From: Gemmatimonadota bacterium
GTDB taxonomy: Bacteria; JAAXHH01
Assembly: GCA_026705925.1 (NCBI GenBank)
Contig: JAPOZT010000034.1
Coordinates: 280,069 to 344,068 of the forward strand
Direction of reading: 5' to 3'
DNA length: 64,000 nt
Numbering within the stretch: the stretch's first letter is position 1; the number at the start of each line of letters is the position of its first letter. Under the pieces are notes generated by a model that saw only the letters and a program-made list of their open reading frames with translations, had not been told where the DNA came from and searched no databases. The position numbers and the translations under genes were made by a program. Shown one piece after another: positions 49,243 through 59,721 of the stretch.

Positions 49243-50232
49243 TTACGTGTTTTCCGCTTCGACCTCGACGTACTCTTCGATATCCATGCCGAATCCGAGT
49301 TCCATCTCCTGGAGGATCTGGCTCAGCTCGGTCAGCGACTTGCGGCCGAAGTTCCGGTATTTCAGCATCTCGGTCTCGCTCTTCTGCACCAGGTCCGCCA
49401 GCGTCTTGATATCAGCCGCCCGCAGGCAGTTGCTGGAGCGGACGGACAGTTCCAGCTCCTCCACGTTCATCAGCAGCAGCTTCTTGATCTCTTCGGCCTT
49501 CTCGTCCACTTCCTCTTCGGGCTCGGAGATGAACTGGTCGTCAATAGAGATGAACAGCTGGAGGTGGTTCCGCAGGATCTGGGACGCGGTGGACAGGGCG
49601 TCCTGGGGACCCACGCTGGCGTCGGTCCAGATTTCCAGCACGAGCCGGTCGTAGTCCGTGCGCTGGCCGATCCGCGTGTTCTCCACCTGGAAATTCACGC
49701 GCGTGACCGGGGAGAACATGGCGTCCATGGGGATCACGCCGATGGGCTGGTCCGGCATCTTGTTCTGCTCGGCGATCACGTATCCCCGGCCGCTGTCGAC
49801 ATGGATCTCCATGCGCAACTGTCCGCCCTCGTCCAGGGACGCGATATGAAGGTCCGGATTGAGGATCTCCACGTCGGCGTCCGTCTGTATGTCTTCGGCG
49901 GTAACGTCGCCCTTGCCTTCCGCTTCAAGCATCAGTGTCTTGGGATCGTCGCTGTGCAGGATAAGCCGCAGTTCCTTGAGGTTCAGTATAATCTCGGCCA
50001 CGTCTTCCACCACGGCGGGCATGGTGGAGAACTCGTGGGCGACGCCGTCGATCCGGACGCCGACCACGGCCGCTCCGGGCAGGGAGGAAAGCAGGACCCT
50101 GCGGATGGAGTTGCCGATCGTCGTCCCGAACCCCCGCTCCAGCGGTTCGATCACGAACTTGGTGTAGCCATCGGTTACTGAATCGTCTTCGACTAAGACG
50201 CCTCTCGGCATCTGGAAATTCTTTAATTTCAT
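49243..50232 (-). CDS. rpoA: RNA polymerase alpha subunit
   Basis: A 329-residue protein. The N-terminal dimerisation domain (MKLKNFQMPRGVLVEDDS, GFGTTIGNSIRRVLLSSLPG) and the C-terminal DNA-binding domain (VRSSNCLRAADIKTLADLV, KYRNFGRKSLTELSQIL) are joined by an acidic linker. It scaffolds RNA polymerase and contacts UP elements and activators. ATG 50232 matches the family start; an upstream frame to 50271 is ignored. Confidence 0.97.
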   Translation of the reverse strand: MKLKNFQMPRGVLVEDDSVTDGYTKFVIEPLERGFGTTIGNSIRRVLLSSLPGAAVVGVRIDGVAHEFSTMPAVVEDVAEIILNLKELRLILHSDDPKTLMLEAEGKGDVTAEDIQTDADVEILNPDLHIASLDEGGQLRMEIHVDSGRGYVIAEQNKMPDQPIGVIPMDAMFSPVTRVNFQVENTRIGQRTDYDRLVLEIWTDASVGPQDALSTASQILRNHLQLFISIDDQFISEPEEEVDEKAEEIKKLLLMNVEELELSVRSSNCLRAADIKTLADLVQKSETEMLKYRNFGRKSLTELSQILQEMELGFGMDIEEYVEVEAENT

Positions 50233-50292
50233 AGCGTATGTTGCCCCTCGTCGCGCGCTTCGAGTGAACACGTGGATGGCAGTGTCACGGCC

Positions 50293-50922
50293 CTACTTCG
50301 AATACAACTCGATGATCAACTGTTCCTGTACAGGTGTCGGTATATTTTCCCGGACGGGGGCTTCCAGCAGCCGTCCGGCCAGCGTGGTCTTGTCCAGGTC
50401 CAGCCAGTTTACCGCCGGCCGCTGGTTCGCGGCGCTTAAGGAAGCGTGAATGCAGTCGAGCTGGCGGCTCTTCTCCTTGACCTGTATGGTTTCACCCGTA
50501 CGGACGATGTACGAGGGGATATTGACGATGCGGTCGTTCACCACGATATGTCGATGGCGGACCAGCTGGCGGGCCGCTTTGCGCGACGGCGCGAAACCGA
50601 GGCGGTACACGATGTTGTCCAGCCGGGTTTCGAGCAGTTGCAGGAGGCGTTCGCCCGTGTTGCCCTTGGTCCGGGCCGCCTTCACGAAGTACGAGCGGAA
50701 CTGCCCTTCGCCGATTCCGTACGTCTTGCGCGTCTTCTGCTTTTCACGCAGGCGGAGCCCGTATTCCGTGGGTTTCCTGCGCCCGACGGAACCATGCTGG
50801 CCCGGCGGGAAAGCGCGGCGGTCCACCGCGCATTTCTCAGAAAAGCACCGATCGCCTTTCAGGAACAACTTCACGCCTTCCCGTCGGCAGATACGACAGT
50901 TGGCGTCCGTATAACGAGACAT
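50293..50922 (-). CDS. rpsD: 30S ribosomal protein S4, zinc-binding type
   Basis: A 209-residue protein, one of the first 16S binders. It begins [16 protein letters not shown] and carries a C-x2-C plus C-x4-C zinc site (CRIC, CFSEKC). The S4 RNA-binding domain reads [26 protein letters not shown] precedes the ATG. A GC-rich stretch just upstream could fold into a leader hairpin, consistent with known S4 autoregulation, though this is inferred. Confidence 0.96.
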   Translation of the reverse strand: MSRYTDANCRICRREGVKLFLKGDRCFSEKCAVDRRAFPPGQHGSVGRRKPTEYGLRLREKQKTRKTYGIGEGQFRSYFVKAARTKGNTGERLLQLLETRLDNIVYRLGFAPSRKAARQLVRHRHIVVNDRIVNIPSYIVRTGETIQVKEKSRQLDCIHASLSAANQRPAVNWLDLDKTTLAGRLLEAPVRENIPTPVQEQLIIELYSK

Positions 50923-51004
50923 GTTCTCTCCTATCACGCTCGAGCCGGGCGGCCTGCGCCAGGCGGGCCACTTCAGGCCCCGGCGTCCGCCCGTTGATTC
51001 ACGA

Positions 51005-51400
51005 TCAGACGCGACGTCTTTTCGGAGGCCGGCATCCGTTGTGGGGAATAGGTGTTACGTCCTTGATGGCGGAAATCTCGAGGCCCGCGGCCTGCAGGGC
51101 CCGAATGGCCGATTCGCGGCCGGCGCCGGGACCCTTCACCCAGACCTCGACGCGCTTCAGTCCCAGTTCGATGGCTTCCTTGGCCGCGGCTTCCGCGGCG
51201 ATCTGCGCGGCAAACGGCGTACTCTTCCGGGAGTTGCGGAACGTGCCTCCCTTGCCGCCGCTCGACCAGCTGATCGTGTGTCCCTGCAGATCGGCGAGGG
51301 TAACGATCGTGTTGTTGAACGTCGCCTTGATATGGGCCACGCCTATGGAGTCCACATGCCGGTCTCGTCTCCGGGCGCGGCTTCGTCTTGCATTAGCCAA
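51005..51400 (-). CDS. rpsK: 30S ribosomal protein S11
   Basis: A 131-residue protein: [39 protein letters not shown] and the C-terminal [18 protein letters not shown]. It forms the platform of the small subunit. The start is TTG 51400, read as MANARRSR, with GGAGG seven bases upstream; no ATG fits. It follows rpsM by 30 bases. Confidence 0.96.
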   Translation of the reverse strand: MANARRSRARRRDRHVDSIGVAHIKATFNNTIVTLADLQGHTISWSSGGKGGTFRNSRKSTPFAAQIAAEAAAKEAIELGLKRVEVWVKGPGAGRESAIRALQAAGLEISAIKDVTPIPHNGCRPPKRRRV

Positions 51401-51430
51401 CCTTCTACCTCCACGGTTTAAAGTTACTCG

Positions 51431-51805
51431 CTACGTCTTCTTGCGCTTCGCACCGATGGTGCGCCGCGGTCCCTTGCGTATCCGGGAATTCGTACGGGTC
51501 CGTTGTCCGCGCACGGGCAGCCCTCGGCGGTGGCGCAGGCCCCGGTAGCAGCCGATATCCATCAGTCGCCTGATGTTGAACGTGATGTCGCCGCGCAGCG
51601 CGCCCTCGACCTGGTAATCGTTTTCGATGCTCTGGCGGAGCTTCGTGATCTCCCGGTCGGTCAGGTCCCGGACGCGGGTTTCCGGATCGATGCCGGTCGC
51701 GTCGAGCACCTTGCGGGCGGTTGTCAGTCCGATTCCGAAAATGTAGGTGATGCCGATCTCCACGCGCTTGTCGCGGGGCAGATCGATTCCGGCGATACGT
51801 GCCAC
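51431..51805 (-). CDS. rpsM: 30S ribosomal protein S13
   Basis: A 124-residue protein at the subunit head. [36 protein letters not shown], and the C-terminal [20 protein letters not shown] are canonical. Start is GTG 51805, after GGAGG. It lies after rpmJ and before rpsK in the alpha operon. Confidence 0.96.
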   Translation of the reverse strand: MARIAGIDLPRDKRVEIGITYIFGIGLTTARKVLDATGIDPETRVRDLTDREITKLRQSIENDYQVEGALRGDITFNIRRLMDIGCYRGLRHRRGLPVRGQRTRTNSRIRKGPRRTIGAKRKKT

Positions 51806-51833
51806 CTTGCCCTCCTTGGCAACTCAGTCGTTG

Positions 51834-51947
51834 CTATCCCTGCCGCTGCTTGTGGCGCGGGTTGCGACAGAGCACTCGCACGACGCCCCTGCGGCGGATG
51901 ACCTTGCAGTGTTCACAGATTTTCTTTACCGATGCGCGTACTTTCAT
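51834..51947 (-). CDS. rpmJ: 50S ribosomal protein L36, zinc-binding type
   Basis: A 37-residue protein, [19 protein letters not shown] followed by [18 protein letters not shown]. It has the C-x2-C, C-x4-H zinc site of the C+ form. It lies between infA and rpsM as expected. Confidence 0.95.
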   Translation of the reverse strand: MKVRASVKKICEHCKVIRRRGVVRVLCRNPRHKQRQG

Positions 51948-52002
51948 CTTCCGGTCCTCGTGTTGCGGTTCGTTTCCGCTTGCGCCGGGTTCCCCGTCGT
52001 TA

Positions 52003-52052
52003 CCTTGCCCCGGATGCAGCCTTGGCCGGATGTAGCCTTGCCCCGGATGCAG
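52003..52052 (-). repeat. Tandem 16-17 bp repeat between infA and rpmJ
   Basis: CCTTGCCCCGGATGCAG (52003-52019), CCTTGGCCGGATGTAG (52020-52035), CCTTGCCCCGGATGCAG (52036-52052), then a partial copy running toward the infA stop. Confidence 0.7.
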
Positions 52053-52064
52053 CCTTGCCCGGGC

Positions 52065-52283
52065 CTACTTGTAACGATAGGTAATCCGGCCGCGTGTCAG
52101 ATCGTATGGCGACAGTTCCACCATGACCTTGTCACCCGGCAGGATCTTTATGAAGTTCATGCGTACTTTGCCGGATATATGGGCCAGGACCCTGTGGCCG
52201 TTTTCCAGTTCAACGCGAAACGACGCATTGGGCAAAGGCTCCACCACCGTACCTTCCACCTGTACCGGGGGTTCTTTCGGCAT
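52065..52283 (-). CDS. infA: Translation initiation factor IF-1
   Basis: A 72-residue OB-fold protein: [40 protein letters not shown] and [20 protein letters not shown] with a C-terminal RYK. It binds the A site during initiation. ATG 52283 gives the standard length; a TTG three codons earlier is in frame. The gene order adk-infA-rpmJ lacks map. Confidence 0.96.
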   Translation of the reverse strand: MPKEPPVQVEGTVVEPLPNASFRVELENGHRVLAHISGKVRMNFIKILPGDKVMVELSPYDLTRGRITYRYK

Positions 52284-52358
52284 GGGTTTCAACCTCTCAC
52301 CGTTCGGCCGCGCCCTGCCGCGTCGGCCATGGTCGGTTTCCGGTCCGCTTGGCCCGGT

Positions 52359-52916
52359 CTACGCCTGGCGGGCCAGGCACGTCAGTATGCGCTGCGTTAC
52401 TTCCTCCGGCGAACCATCGCCGTCGATCCGTTTCAGAATGCCCGCCCTGTCGTAGTAGTCGACGAGCGGCGCCGTAACCTTTCGGTAGACTTTCAGCCGG
52501 TGACGAATGGTCTCCGGCGCGTCGTCCAACCGGTTCCTCATGGCCAGGCGGTCGATCACCGTACCGTCGGGCACCTCGATGTTGATCACCACGTCCACGG
52601 GGGCGCTCATGCGCTCCAGCGCCTCCTGCAGAAAGTCGGCCTGGTTCAGGTTCCGCGGGAAGCCGTCCAGGATGAACCCGGCCGCGCAATCGGCCTCGCG
52701 CAATCGGTTTTCCAATATGGCCTGCGTCACGGTATCGGAAACTAGTTCGCCCCGGTTCACGAATTCCGATATCCTGCGCCCGACCTCGGTTCCTTCCTCC
52801 ATCTCCCGCCGCAACAGGTCGCCTGTTGAAACGTGCGGAATGCTGAATTGCTTCGACAGCCTCGTTGCCTGCTCGCCTTTTCCCGCCCCCGGCACTCCGA
52901 GTAGTATCAGTCGCAT
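52359..52916 (-). CDS. adk: Adenylate kinase, short (zinc-free LID) type
   Basis: A 185-residue enzyme interconverting AMP+ATP and 2 ADP. The P-loop reads GVPGAGKGEQAT, with Glu where most adenylate kinases have Thr. STGDLLRREM, GFILDGFPRNLNQADFL and the short LID RLDDAPETIRHRLKVY follow. ATG 52916 was chosen; the frame is open upstream to 52997. It is downstream of secY and upstream of infA. Confidence 0.95.
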   Translation of the reverse strand: MRLILLGVPGAGKGEQATRLSKQFSIPHVSTGDLLRREMEEGTEVGRRISEFVNRGELVSDTVTQAILENRLREADCAAGFILDGFPRNLNQADFLQEALERMSAPVDVVINIEVPDGTVIDRLAMRNRLDDAPETIRHRLKVYRKVTAPLVDYYDRAGILKRIDGDGSPEEVTQRILTCLARQA

Positions 52917-53009
52917 AACCTGCTCACCTGGCGCCCGGACGCCGGACCGACCAAGCTGACCAGGCCGGCCAAGCCGGCCGCAAGACGCCTGGCACAAAGG
53001 TTGCGAAGC

Positions 53010-54331
<1,322 letters not shown>

Positions 54332-54335
<4 letters not shown>

Positions 54336-54778
54336 CCGGAGATCACCTCGACCGATCCGCCCGCCGCCTCGATTTTCTGCCGCGCCGCCTCACTGACCTT
54401 GTGGACGCTTACTTTCACCGGCCGGTCGACCTCGCCTTCGCCGAGTATCTTGACCGGGTCCGTGGATTTTCGGACCAGGCGCCGTTCCGCCAGCGATTCG
54501 GCGTTCACGACCGTCTCTTCGTCCCACCCCTCGAGGTCGCGAAGGTTGACGATCTGGTAGGTCTTGCGGAACAGATTGGTGAACCCGCGTTTCGGCAGCC
54601 GCCGCACGAGGCGCATCTGCCCGCCTTCGAAAGACGGGTGGATCTTCTTGCCCGACCTGGAACGCTGGCCCTTGTGCCCCCTGCCGGCGGTCTTGCCCGT
54701 ACCGGAGCCCGGACCGCGGCCGAGGCGCTTCACCTTGCGCACCGCGCCGGAGGCGTGTGTCAAACTGTCGACTTTCAT
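54332..54778 (-). CDS. rplO: 50S ribosomal protein L15
   Basis: A 148-residue protein. KRLGRGPGSGTGKTAGRGHK and GKKIHPSFEGGQMRLVRRLP are characteristic. Its stop overlaps the secY start (ATGA). Confidence 0.96.
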
Positions 54779-54802
54779 AACAGCCGTTTTCCTTTCTTCC
54801 CT

Positions 54803-54842
54803 GAACCCGCCGGCTATTCGTCGAACCCGCCGGCTATTCGTC
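54803..54842 (-). repeat. Perfect 20-bp x2 repeat carrying the rpmD stop region
   Basis: GAACCCGCCGGCTATTCGTC at 54803-54822 and 54823-54842. The second copy contains the rpmD stop (minus-strand GACGAATAG), so the terminal Asp-Glu-stop is duplicated in the spacer. Confidence 0.85.
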
Positions 54843-55031
54843 GTCCGCCGTGATGGTTTCCACTTCCACCAGGTGGCCGACGCGGGCGATCATGCCCTGT
54901 ATCTGGGGCGTGTCGTCATGTACGGCGCTGTGGTGCAACCGCCGTATGCCCAGCGCTTCCAGGGTCCGTTTCTGCCGCCGGTGCCTGCCGATGGCGCTTT
55001 TCCGCTGTGTAATGCGCAGTCGCGTCGCCAT
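54834..55031 (-). CDS. rpmD: 50S ribosomal protein L30
   Basis: A 65-residue protein: ATRLRITQRKSAIGRHRRQK, RTLEALGIRRLHHSAVHDDT and IARVGHLVEVETI. Usual size. It lies 3 bases after rpsE. Confidence 0.95.
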   Translation of the reverse strand: MATRLRITQRKSAIGRHRRQKRTLEALGIRRLHHSAVHDDTPQIQGMIARVGHLVEVETITADDE

Positions 55032-55034
55032 AGA

Positions 55035-55538
55035 CTACCCTTTCAGTTCCTCGATATCCACGTCGCGCGCGTCGGCGATCTCGGAGGCCACTTTCAGATC
55101 GAGCAGTCCCTGCAGGGTCGCCTTGGCCACGTTGTAGGGATTGGAGGAACCGATCGATTTCGTGAGTATATTGTGTATGCCCGCCGACTCGAGCACCGCC
55201 CGGGCCGCATCCCCGGCGATAACCCCCGTACCCGGGGAGGCCGGTTTCAGGATCACTTCCGCCGCGCTGAACCTCCCGATGACGTCGTGGGGGATCGTGC
55301 CTTTGACCACCGGCACCCTGTGCAGGTGCTTCCGGGCCGTTTCCGTGGCCTTGCGGATCGCCTCGGACAGTTCCAGGGCCTTGCCCATGCCCAGGCCCAC
55401 GTGGCCGTTGCCATCGCCCACGGCGATCAGCGCGTTGAAGCTGAACGTGCGGCCGCCCTTGACGACTTTGGCAACCCGGTTGATATCGACCAGGCGTTCC
55501 GACGACAGATCGAACTCATCGGGATTGATTCTCGGCAA
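55035..55538 (-). CDS. rpsE: 30S ribosomal protein S5
   Basis: A 167-residue protein involved in decoding accuracy. The signature [20 protein letters not shown] and the C-terminal [18 protein letters not shown] are present. It lies between rplR and rpmD. Confidence 0.96.
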   Translation of the reverse strand: MPRINPDEFDLSSERLVDINRVAKVVKGGRTFSFNALIAVGDGNGHVGLGMGKALELSEAIRKATETARKHLHRVPVVKGTIPHDVIGRFSAAEVILKPASPGTGVIAGDAARAVLESAGIHNILTKSIGSSNPYNVAKATLQGLLDLKVASEIADARDVDIEELKG

Positions 55539-55613
55539 TTTACGCTCCCTTCATCAGTAATAGTGCGCCGGACGTTCCGGCCCTGGCGGCGCGACCAAAG
55601 CGTCGCGGAATCT

Positions 55614-55988
55614 CTAAAACTCCAGTCCGCTTTCGCGCACGCCTTCCGCAAGTTCCTTCACCCGGCCGTGATACTGGTATCCGCCGCGGTCGAAGGTCAC
55701 GGTGGACACGCCCTGCGCCTTCATCTTCTCTCCCAGCACCCGGCCCACGATCCTGCTCTGCGCCTTCCGGTCCATCCCCGATTCCAGCTGCGACCTGATC
55801 TCGGGCGTCTTGGTGGAGAGGGACAGCAACGTGGCGCCCGCCGAATCGTCGATGACCTGGGCGTAGATGTGCTTGAGACTCCTGAAGACATTCAGGCGCG
55901 GCCGGGCCGCATCGCCCCGGATGGACTTCCTTACCCGGCGATGGCGGACCTTCCGCATCCTGGCTTTCTGTTGCGTTTTCCTGGACAT
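55614..55988 (-). CDS. rplR: 50S ribosomal protein L18
   Basis: A 124-residue 5S rRNA-binding protein. ARPRLNVFRSLKHIYAQVID and the C-terminal VSTVTFDRGGYQYHGRVKEL with LAEGVRESGLEF are canonical. Confidence 0.96.
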   Translation of the reverse strand: MSRKTQQKARMRKVRHRRVRKSIRGDAARPRLNVFRSLKHIYAQVIDDSAGATLLSLSTKTPEIRSQLESGMDRKAQSRIVGRVLGEKMKAQGVSTVTFDRGGYQYHGRVKELAEGVRESGLEF

Positions 55989-56009
55989 GGTCCTTTACCC
56001 GTCCTCCCG

Positions 56010-56549
56010 TCAGGCCGCTCCGGTCTTGCCGGCCTTCCTGCGTACCTGTTCGTCGTGGTAGCGTATGCCCTTGCCCTTGTAGGGTTCCGGCTTCTTGAAC
56101 GACCGGATCACCGCGGCCACCTGGCCAACGAGCTGCTTGTCGATGCCCCGGACCGTAATCCGGTTGCCATCGGTTACCTCGAGGTCCACGTCCGGCGGCG
56201 CCTGGAAGATCACAGGGTGGGAATACCCCAGGGTGAGCGTCAGGTTGCTGCCCTTGAGCTCCGCCCGGTAGCCCACGCCGACGATCTCGAGCGTCCGGTC
56301 GAACCCGCTGACGACGCCTTCCACCATGTTGGCGATCAGTGAACGGTTCAGCCCGTGCAGGGCGCGCGACTGCCTGGACTCGTTCGCACGAGCCACCACC
56401 AGGTGCCCGTCTTCCAGTACGGCGCTGATCTGCGTGGGTATCCGGTGGGAAAGCTCGCCCTTCGGACCCTTCACCTTGACGTTCCGGTCGTCTATCGAGA
56501 CCTGGACCCCGTCCGGGATCGCTATCGGCAGTTTACCTATTCGTGACAC
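56010..56549 (-). CDS. rplF: 50S ribosomal protein L6
   Basis: A 179-residue protein. SRIGKLPIAIPDGVQVSIDD, VGVGYRAELKGSNLTLTLGY and the conserved PEPYKGKGIRYHDEQVRRKA are present. GTG 56549 start follows AGGAG. Confidence 0.96.
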   Translation of the reverse strand: MSRIGKLPIAIPDGVQVSIDDRNVKVKGPKGELSHRIPTQISAVLEDGHLVVARANESRQSRALHGLNRSLIANMVEGVVSGFDRTLEIVGVGYRAELKGSNLTLTLGYSHPVIFQAPPDVDLEVTDGNRITVRGIDKQLVGQVAAVIRSFKKPEPYKGKGIRYHDEQVRRKAGKTGAA

Positions 56550-56573
56550 CCCGACTCCTTCCGGTGTTCCTGG

Positions 56574-56972
56574 CTACCAGATGTAGCACAACACTTCGCC
56601 GCCCGTGTTCAGCTGGCGCGCTTCGCGGTCCGTGACGATGCCTTTGGGCGTGCTCAGAATGGCCACGCCGAGGCCGTTCAGGACCCGGGGCAGGCCGTCC
56701 GCCTTCACGTACACCCGCCGGCCGGGTTTGCTGATACGCTTGAGCGTGGAAATGATCGACTCGCCCACCGGTCCGTACCTGAGGTAGATCCGGATGATGC
56801 CCTGTTTCCCGTCTTCCACCTGGGTATAGTGGCTGATAAACTTGTGGTTGAGCAGGATACGGGCGATTTCCGCCTTCACCTTCGAGGCCGGCACTTCGAC
56901 CCGCTGGTGCTTGGCCTGGCAAGCGTTGCGTATCCGGGTCAGCATATCCGCGATCGGATCCGTCATTGACAT
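56574..56972 (-). CDS. rpsH: 30S ribosomal protein S8
   Basis: A 132-residue 16S binder. [20 protein letters not shown] and [20 protein letters not shown] with GGEVLCYIW are canonical. S8 is the known repressor of spc operons; no operator was assigned here. Confidence 0.96.
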   Translation of the reverse strand: MSMTDPIADMLTRIRNACQAKHQRVEVPASKVKAEIARILLNHKFISHYTQVEDGKQGIIRIYLRYGPVGESIISTLKRISKPGRRVYVKADGLPRVLNGLGVAILSTPKGIVTDREARQLNTGGEVLCYIW

Positions 56973-57008
56973 CTTGCTTATTCTCCCTATCGAAACAGCC
57001 CCGTACTG

Positions 57009-57194
57009 CTACCAGCTGGCCTTCGTCACACCCGGAATCTCGCCCTGCAGGGCCAGCGTCCGGAAACAGATGCGACAGATGCCGAAGCGGCGCATGTAGG
57101 CGCGGGAGCGTCCGCACTGCCTGCAGCGGTGGTACGCGCGCACCTTGTATTTCGGCTTTCTATTCGCCTTTGCGATCAACGACTTCTTGGCCAC
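57009..57194 (-). CDS. rpsN: 30S ribosomal protein S14, zinc-binding type (rpsZ-like)
   Basis: A 61-residue type Z S14. Zinc ligands CRQC and CRIC (C-x2-C-x12-C-x2-C) and the final [15 protein letters not shown]. It starts at GTG 57194 with AGGAGGGG upstream; a longer frame to 57326 is not the protein. Confidence 0.95.
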   Translation of the reverse strand: MAKKSLIAKANRKPKYKVRAYHRCRQCGRSRAYMRRFGICRICFRTLALQGEIPGVTKASW

Positions 57195-57273
57195 TCGTCC
57201 CCTCCTCGGTATTTCAGATTTCCGGCTCGATGCCGGCGGTCCGTTTGGTCCGGCCCGCCCTGCCCGCCGGACC

Positions 57274-57822
57274 CTACACCGGCTGATCCCTGAAGGGCAT
57301 GCCGAGATGCCTGAGCAGCTCCGCACTCTCCTCGTCGGTATCCGCCGAAGTTACGATCGTGATATCCATGCCCCGGAACAGGTCGACCTGGTCGTAGTCG
57401 ATTTCGGGAAAGATCGTCTGCTCGGTCAACCCGAGGGTATAATTGCCCCGGCCGTCGAACGACCTCGTCGACACGCCTCGGAAGTCACGGATACGGGGGA
57501 TCGCCACGTTGATCAGGCGATCGAGAAACTCGTACATGCGGGCGCCCCGGAGGGTCACCCGGCAGCCGACGGGCATGCCTTCCCGTATCTTGAAATTCGA
57601 AATGGACTTCCTGGCCCGGGTCACCACGGCCTTCTGCCCGGTTATCGCCGTCAGTTCCGAAACGGCGCTGTCCAGCAGGCTGGCGTTCTGCGACCCCTCG
57701 CCCACGCCCATGTTCAGGACCACTTTCTCGATCCGCGGCACCTGCATGGTGTTGCCGTAACCGAAGTGCTGCAGAAGCGCGGGCCTGATCTCGCTGTTAT
57801 ATTGTTCTTTCAATCGTGCCAT
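57274..57822 (-). CDS. rplE: 50S ribosomal protein L5
   Basis: A 182-residue 5S-rRNA binding protein. [35 protein letters not shown] and [20 protein letters not shown] are canonical. It follows rplX by 13 bases. Confidence 0.96.
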   Translation of the reverse strand: MARLKEQYNSEIRPALLQHFGYGNTMQVPRIEKVVLNMGVGEGSQNASLLDSAVSELTAITGQKAVVTRARKSISNFKIREGMPVGCRVTLRGARMYEFLDRLINVAIPRIRDFRGVSTRSFDGRGNYTLGLTEQTIFPEIDYDQVDLFRGMDITIVTSADTDEESAELLRHLGMPFRDQPV

Positions 57823-57835
57823 GTTCGTATTCCCG

Positions 57836-58060
57836 TTATCCCTCAGCGATCACCTTAACGTTAGACGCGTGCAGGGGCGCCTCTTTTTCGAGCCGGCCGC
57901 CCTGCGGATTGGTCTGGGTGGGCCGCGTGTGGCGCGTAACGAAGTTCAGCCCTTCCACGATGACCTTGTTCTTTTCCGGCAACACCTTCAGCACCCGTCC
58001 GGTCTCGCCGCGGGCATCGCCGGTGAGCACTACGACGGTATCGCCCTTCTTGACATGCAT
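57836..58060 (-). CDS. rplX: 50S ribosomal protein L24
   Basis: A 74-residue KOW-motif protein, shorter than the usual 100 or so: [55 protein letters not shown]. It ends soon after the conserved NPQGG, so the C-terminal extension is minimal. AGGAG precedes the ATG. Confidence 0.95.
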   Translation of the reverse strand: MHVKKGDTVVVLTGDARGETGRVLKVLPEKNKVIVEGLNFVTRHTRPTQTNPQGGRLEKEAPLHASNVKVIAEG

Positions 58061-58116
58061 CCGATCAGCTCCTTCCCGCCGGCCTTCCCGCGGGCATTCC
58101 TGTTCACCGGCCATCC

Positions 58117-58161
58117 CGCCGGCCTTTCGTTCGCCGGCCTTTCGTTCGCCGGCCTTCCTTA
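58117..58161 (-). repeat. Tandem 15-bp repeat between rplN and rplX
   Basis: CGCCGGCCTTTCGTT at 58117-58131 and 58132-58146, then a diverged copy from 58147. Related CCGGCC elements fill the rest of the spacer (58078-58116). Confidence 0.7.
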
Positions 58162-58163
58162 CC

Positions 58164-58532
58164 CTAGAGGACCTCGGGGGCGAGCGAGACGATGCGGGTG
58201 TATTCGCGCTCGCGCAGTTCCCGGGCGACAGGGCCGAATATGCGCGTTCCCCTCGGTTCGCCCTGGTCGTCGATCAGCACGGCCGCGTTCTCGTCGAACC
58301 GGATGTAGGTCCCGTCGCGGCGCCGCACTTCCTTGCGGACCCGCACGACCACGGCCTTTACCACCTCGCCCTTCTTCACCGAACCGCCGGGAGCGGCTTC
58401 CTTCACCGATGCCACGAACTTGTCGCCCACGCTGGCGTACCGCCGGCCGGTGCCGCCCAGGACCTTGATGCAGCGGACCTGCCGGGCGCCCGTGTTGTCT
58501 GCCACGTTCAGCCAGGTATACTCTTGAATCAT
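58164..58532 (-). CDS. rplN: 50S ribosomal protein L14
   Basis: A 122-residue protein: [40 protein letters not shown] and [20 protein letters not shown] with the C-terminal IVSLAPEVL. Canonical length. Confidence 0.97.
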   Translation of the reverse strand: MIQEYTWLNVADNTGARQVRCIKVLGGTGRRYASVGDKFVASVKEAAPGGSVKKGEVVKAVVVRVRKEVRRRDGTYIRFDENAAVLIDDQGEPRGTRIFGPVARELREREYTRIVSLAPEVL

Positions 58533-58586
58533 CTCGTTTCCATCCCGTTCGCCGTCTTCCCGTTACTGCCGCCCTGCCTAAAGGAA

Positions 58587-58631
58587 GACTAGACCTGTTC
58601 CGACTAGACCTGTTCCGACTAGACCTGTTCC
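58587..58631 (-). repeat. Perfect 15-bp x3 repeat over the rpsQ stop codon
   Basis: GACTAGACCTGTTCC at 58587-58601, 58602-58616 and 58617-58631, identical. On the minus strand each carries GAACAGGTCTAG (Glu-Gln-Val-stop); only the copy at 58617 is in the gene. Confidence 0.9.
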
Positions 58632-58882
58632 GCGCGCTGGATGACTTCCGTCAGCCGCCAGCGCTTGTTCTTGCTCAGCGGACGCGTCTCCGTGACCCGG
58701 ACGATGTCACCGATCCGGCACGTCTGTTCCTCGTCGTGGACCGTCAGCTTGGTGGTGCGCCGCACGTACCTGCCGTAGAAAGGATGCTTCACCATCCGTT
58801 CGACGGCGATGGTGATGGTCTTTTCCATCTTGTTGCTGAGTACGCGTCCCACGCGGTTCTTCCTGTGTCCCCGCTCCTTCAT
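58619..58882 (-). CDS. rpsQ: 30S ribosomal protein S17
   Basis: An 87-residue OB-fold protein: [60 protein letters not shown]. Its ATG overlaps the rpmC stop (ATGA). Its 3' end lies in the 15-bp triplication. Confidence 0.96.
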   Translation of the reverse strand: MKERGHRKNRVGRVLSNKMEKTITIAVERMVKHPFYGRYVRRTTKLTVHDEEQTCRIGDIVRVTETRPLSKNKRWRLTEVIQRAEQV

Positions 58883-59139
58883 GCGTCTTCTCCCGGATCA
58901 CCCTGTCCGTCTTGCCGGTTCTCGTCGCCCGCCGCCTGGATGGATCGGATCTGGAGTTCATCCTCGTGCAGCAGCGTGAGAATCCGGGCGATTTCCCGGC
59001 GCGACGACGAAATGCGTTTTGCATCCGCCATCTGCCGCGTCGCCTTCTGAAAGTTCAGGTTGAAGATCTCTTCCCTCAATTCGGCCACCCGGTCGCGGAG
59101 CTCTGTCTCGGACAGTTGACGAAGTTCGTACAGTTTCAT
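58879..59139 (-). CDS. rpmC: 50S ribosomal protein L29
   Basis: An 86-residue protein: [37 protein letters not shown] and a longer than usual acidic C-terminal tail ([16 protein letters not shown]). L29 sits near the exit tunnel. Confidence 0.95.
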   Translation of the reverse strand: MKLYELRQLSETELRDRVAELREEIFNLNFQKATRQMADAKRISSSRREIARILTLLHEDELQIRSIQAAGDENRQDGQGDPGEDA

Positions 59140-59166
59140 GCCTTCCCTTCCTCGAGCACAGGCCCG

Positions 59167-59583
59167 CTAGAGGTCTTCACGGACCACCAGGCGGGTCTTG
59201 ACCGACAACTTCTGCTGGGCCAGCGCAATGGACTCCCGGGCCATATCGGAGGCCACGCCCCGCAGTTCGAAAAGTATGCGTCCGGGCTTCACCACGGCCA
59301 CCCAGTTTCCCGTGGGGCTGCCCTTGCCTTTGCCCATGCGCGTTTCGGCGGGTTTCTCGGTGAGGACCTTGTCCGGAAAGATCCGGATCCACACCTTGCC
59401 GCCGCGCCGCATGTGATGGACCATGGCGATACGGGCCGCTTCGATCTGCCGGTTGGTGATCCAGCCCGGTTCCAGCGCCTGAATACCGTAATCGCCGAAT
59501 TCCAGCGTGGCGCCGCGCGTCGCGATGCCCGTCATGCGGCCGCGCTGTCTCTTGCGGTACTTCAGTCGCTTCGGCATTAACAT
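59167..59583 (-). CDS. rplP: 50S ribosomal protein L16
   Basis: A 138-residue protein: [40 protein letters not shown] and [20 protein letters not shown]. The first ATG (59583) is favoured by GAGGAG eight bases upstream. Confidence 0.96.
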   Translation of the reverse strand: MLMPKRLKYRKRQRGRMTGIATRGATLEFGDYGIQALEPGWITNRQIEAARIAMVHHMRRGGKVWIRIFPDKVLTEKPAETRMGKGKGSPTGNWVAVVKPGRILFELRGVASDMARESIALAQQKLSVKTRLVVREDL

Positions 59584-59629
59584 CTCTATATCTCCTCGAA
59601 TGGTCCCTTAACCGGACGGAAGCGCGGGG

Positions 59630-59721
59630 GGCAACCCGTTCTGTATGGCAACCCGTCCTGTATGGCCGCCTGTCCGGTCGCTTGACACGCCCGGCGACCC
59701 GTCTTATAACGTCGCCTGTCC
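59630..59721 (-). repeat. Diverged tandem copies of the rpsC 3' end
   Basis: The 29-base segment 59693-59721 (last codons of rpsC, its TAA stop and following bases) is matched at 59647-59675 (23 of 29 identical) and partly again at 59630-59646. In the copies the TAA is changed. Confidence 0.7.
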
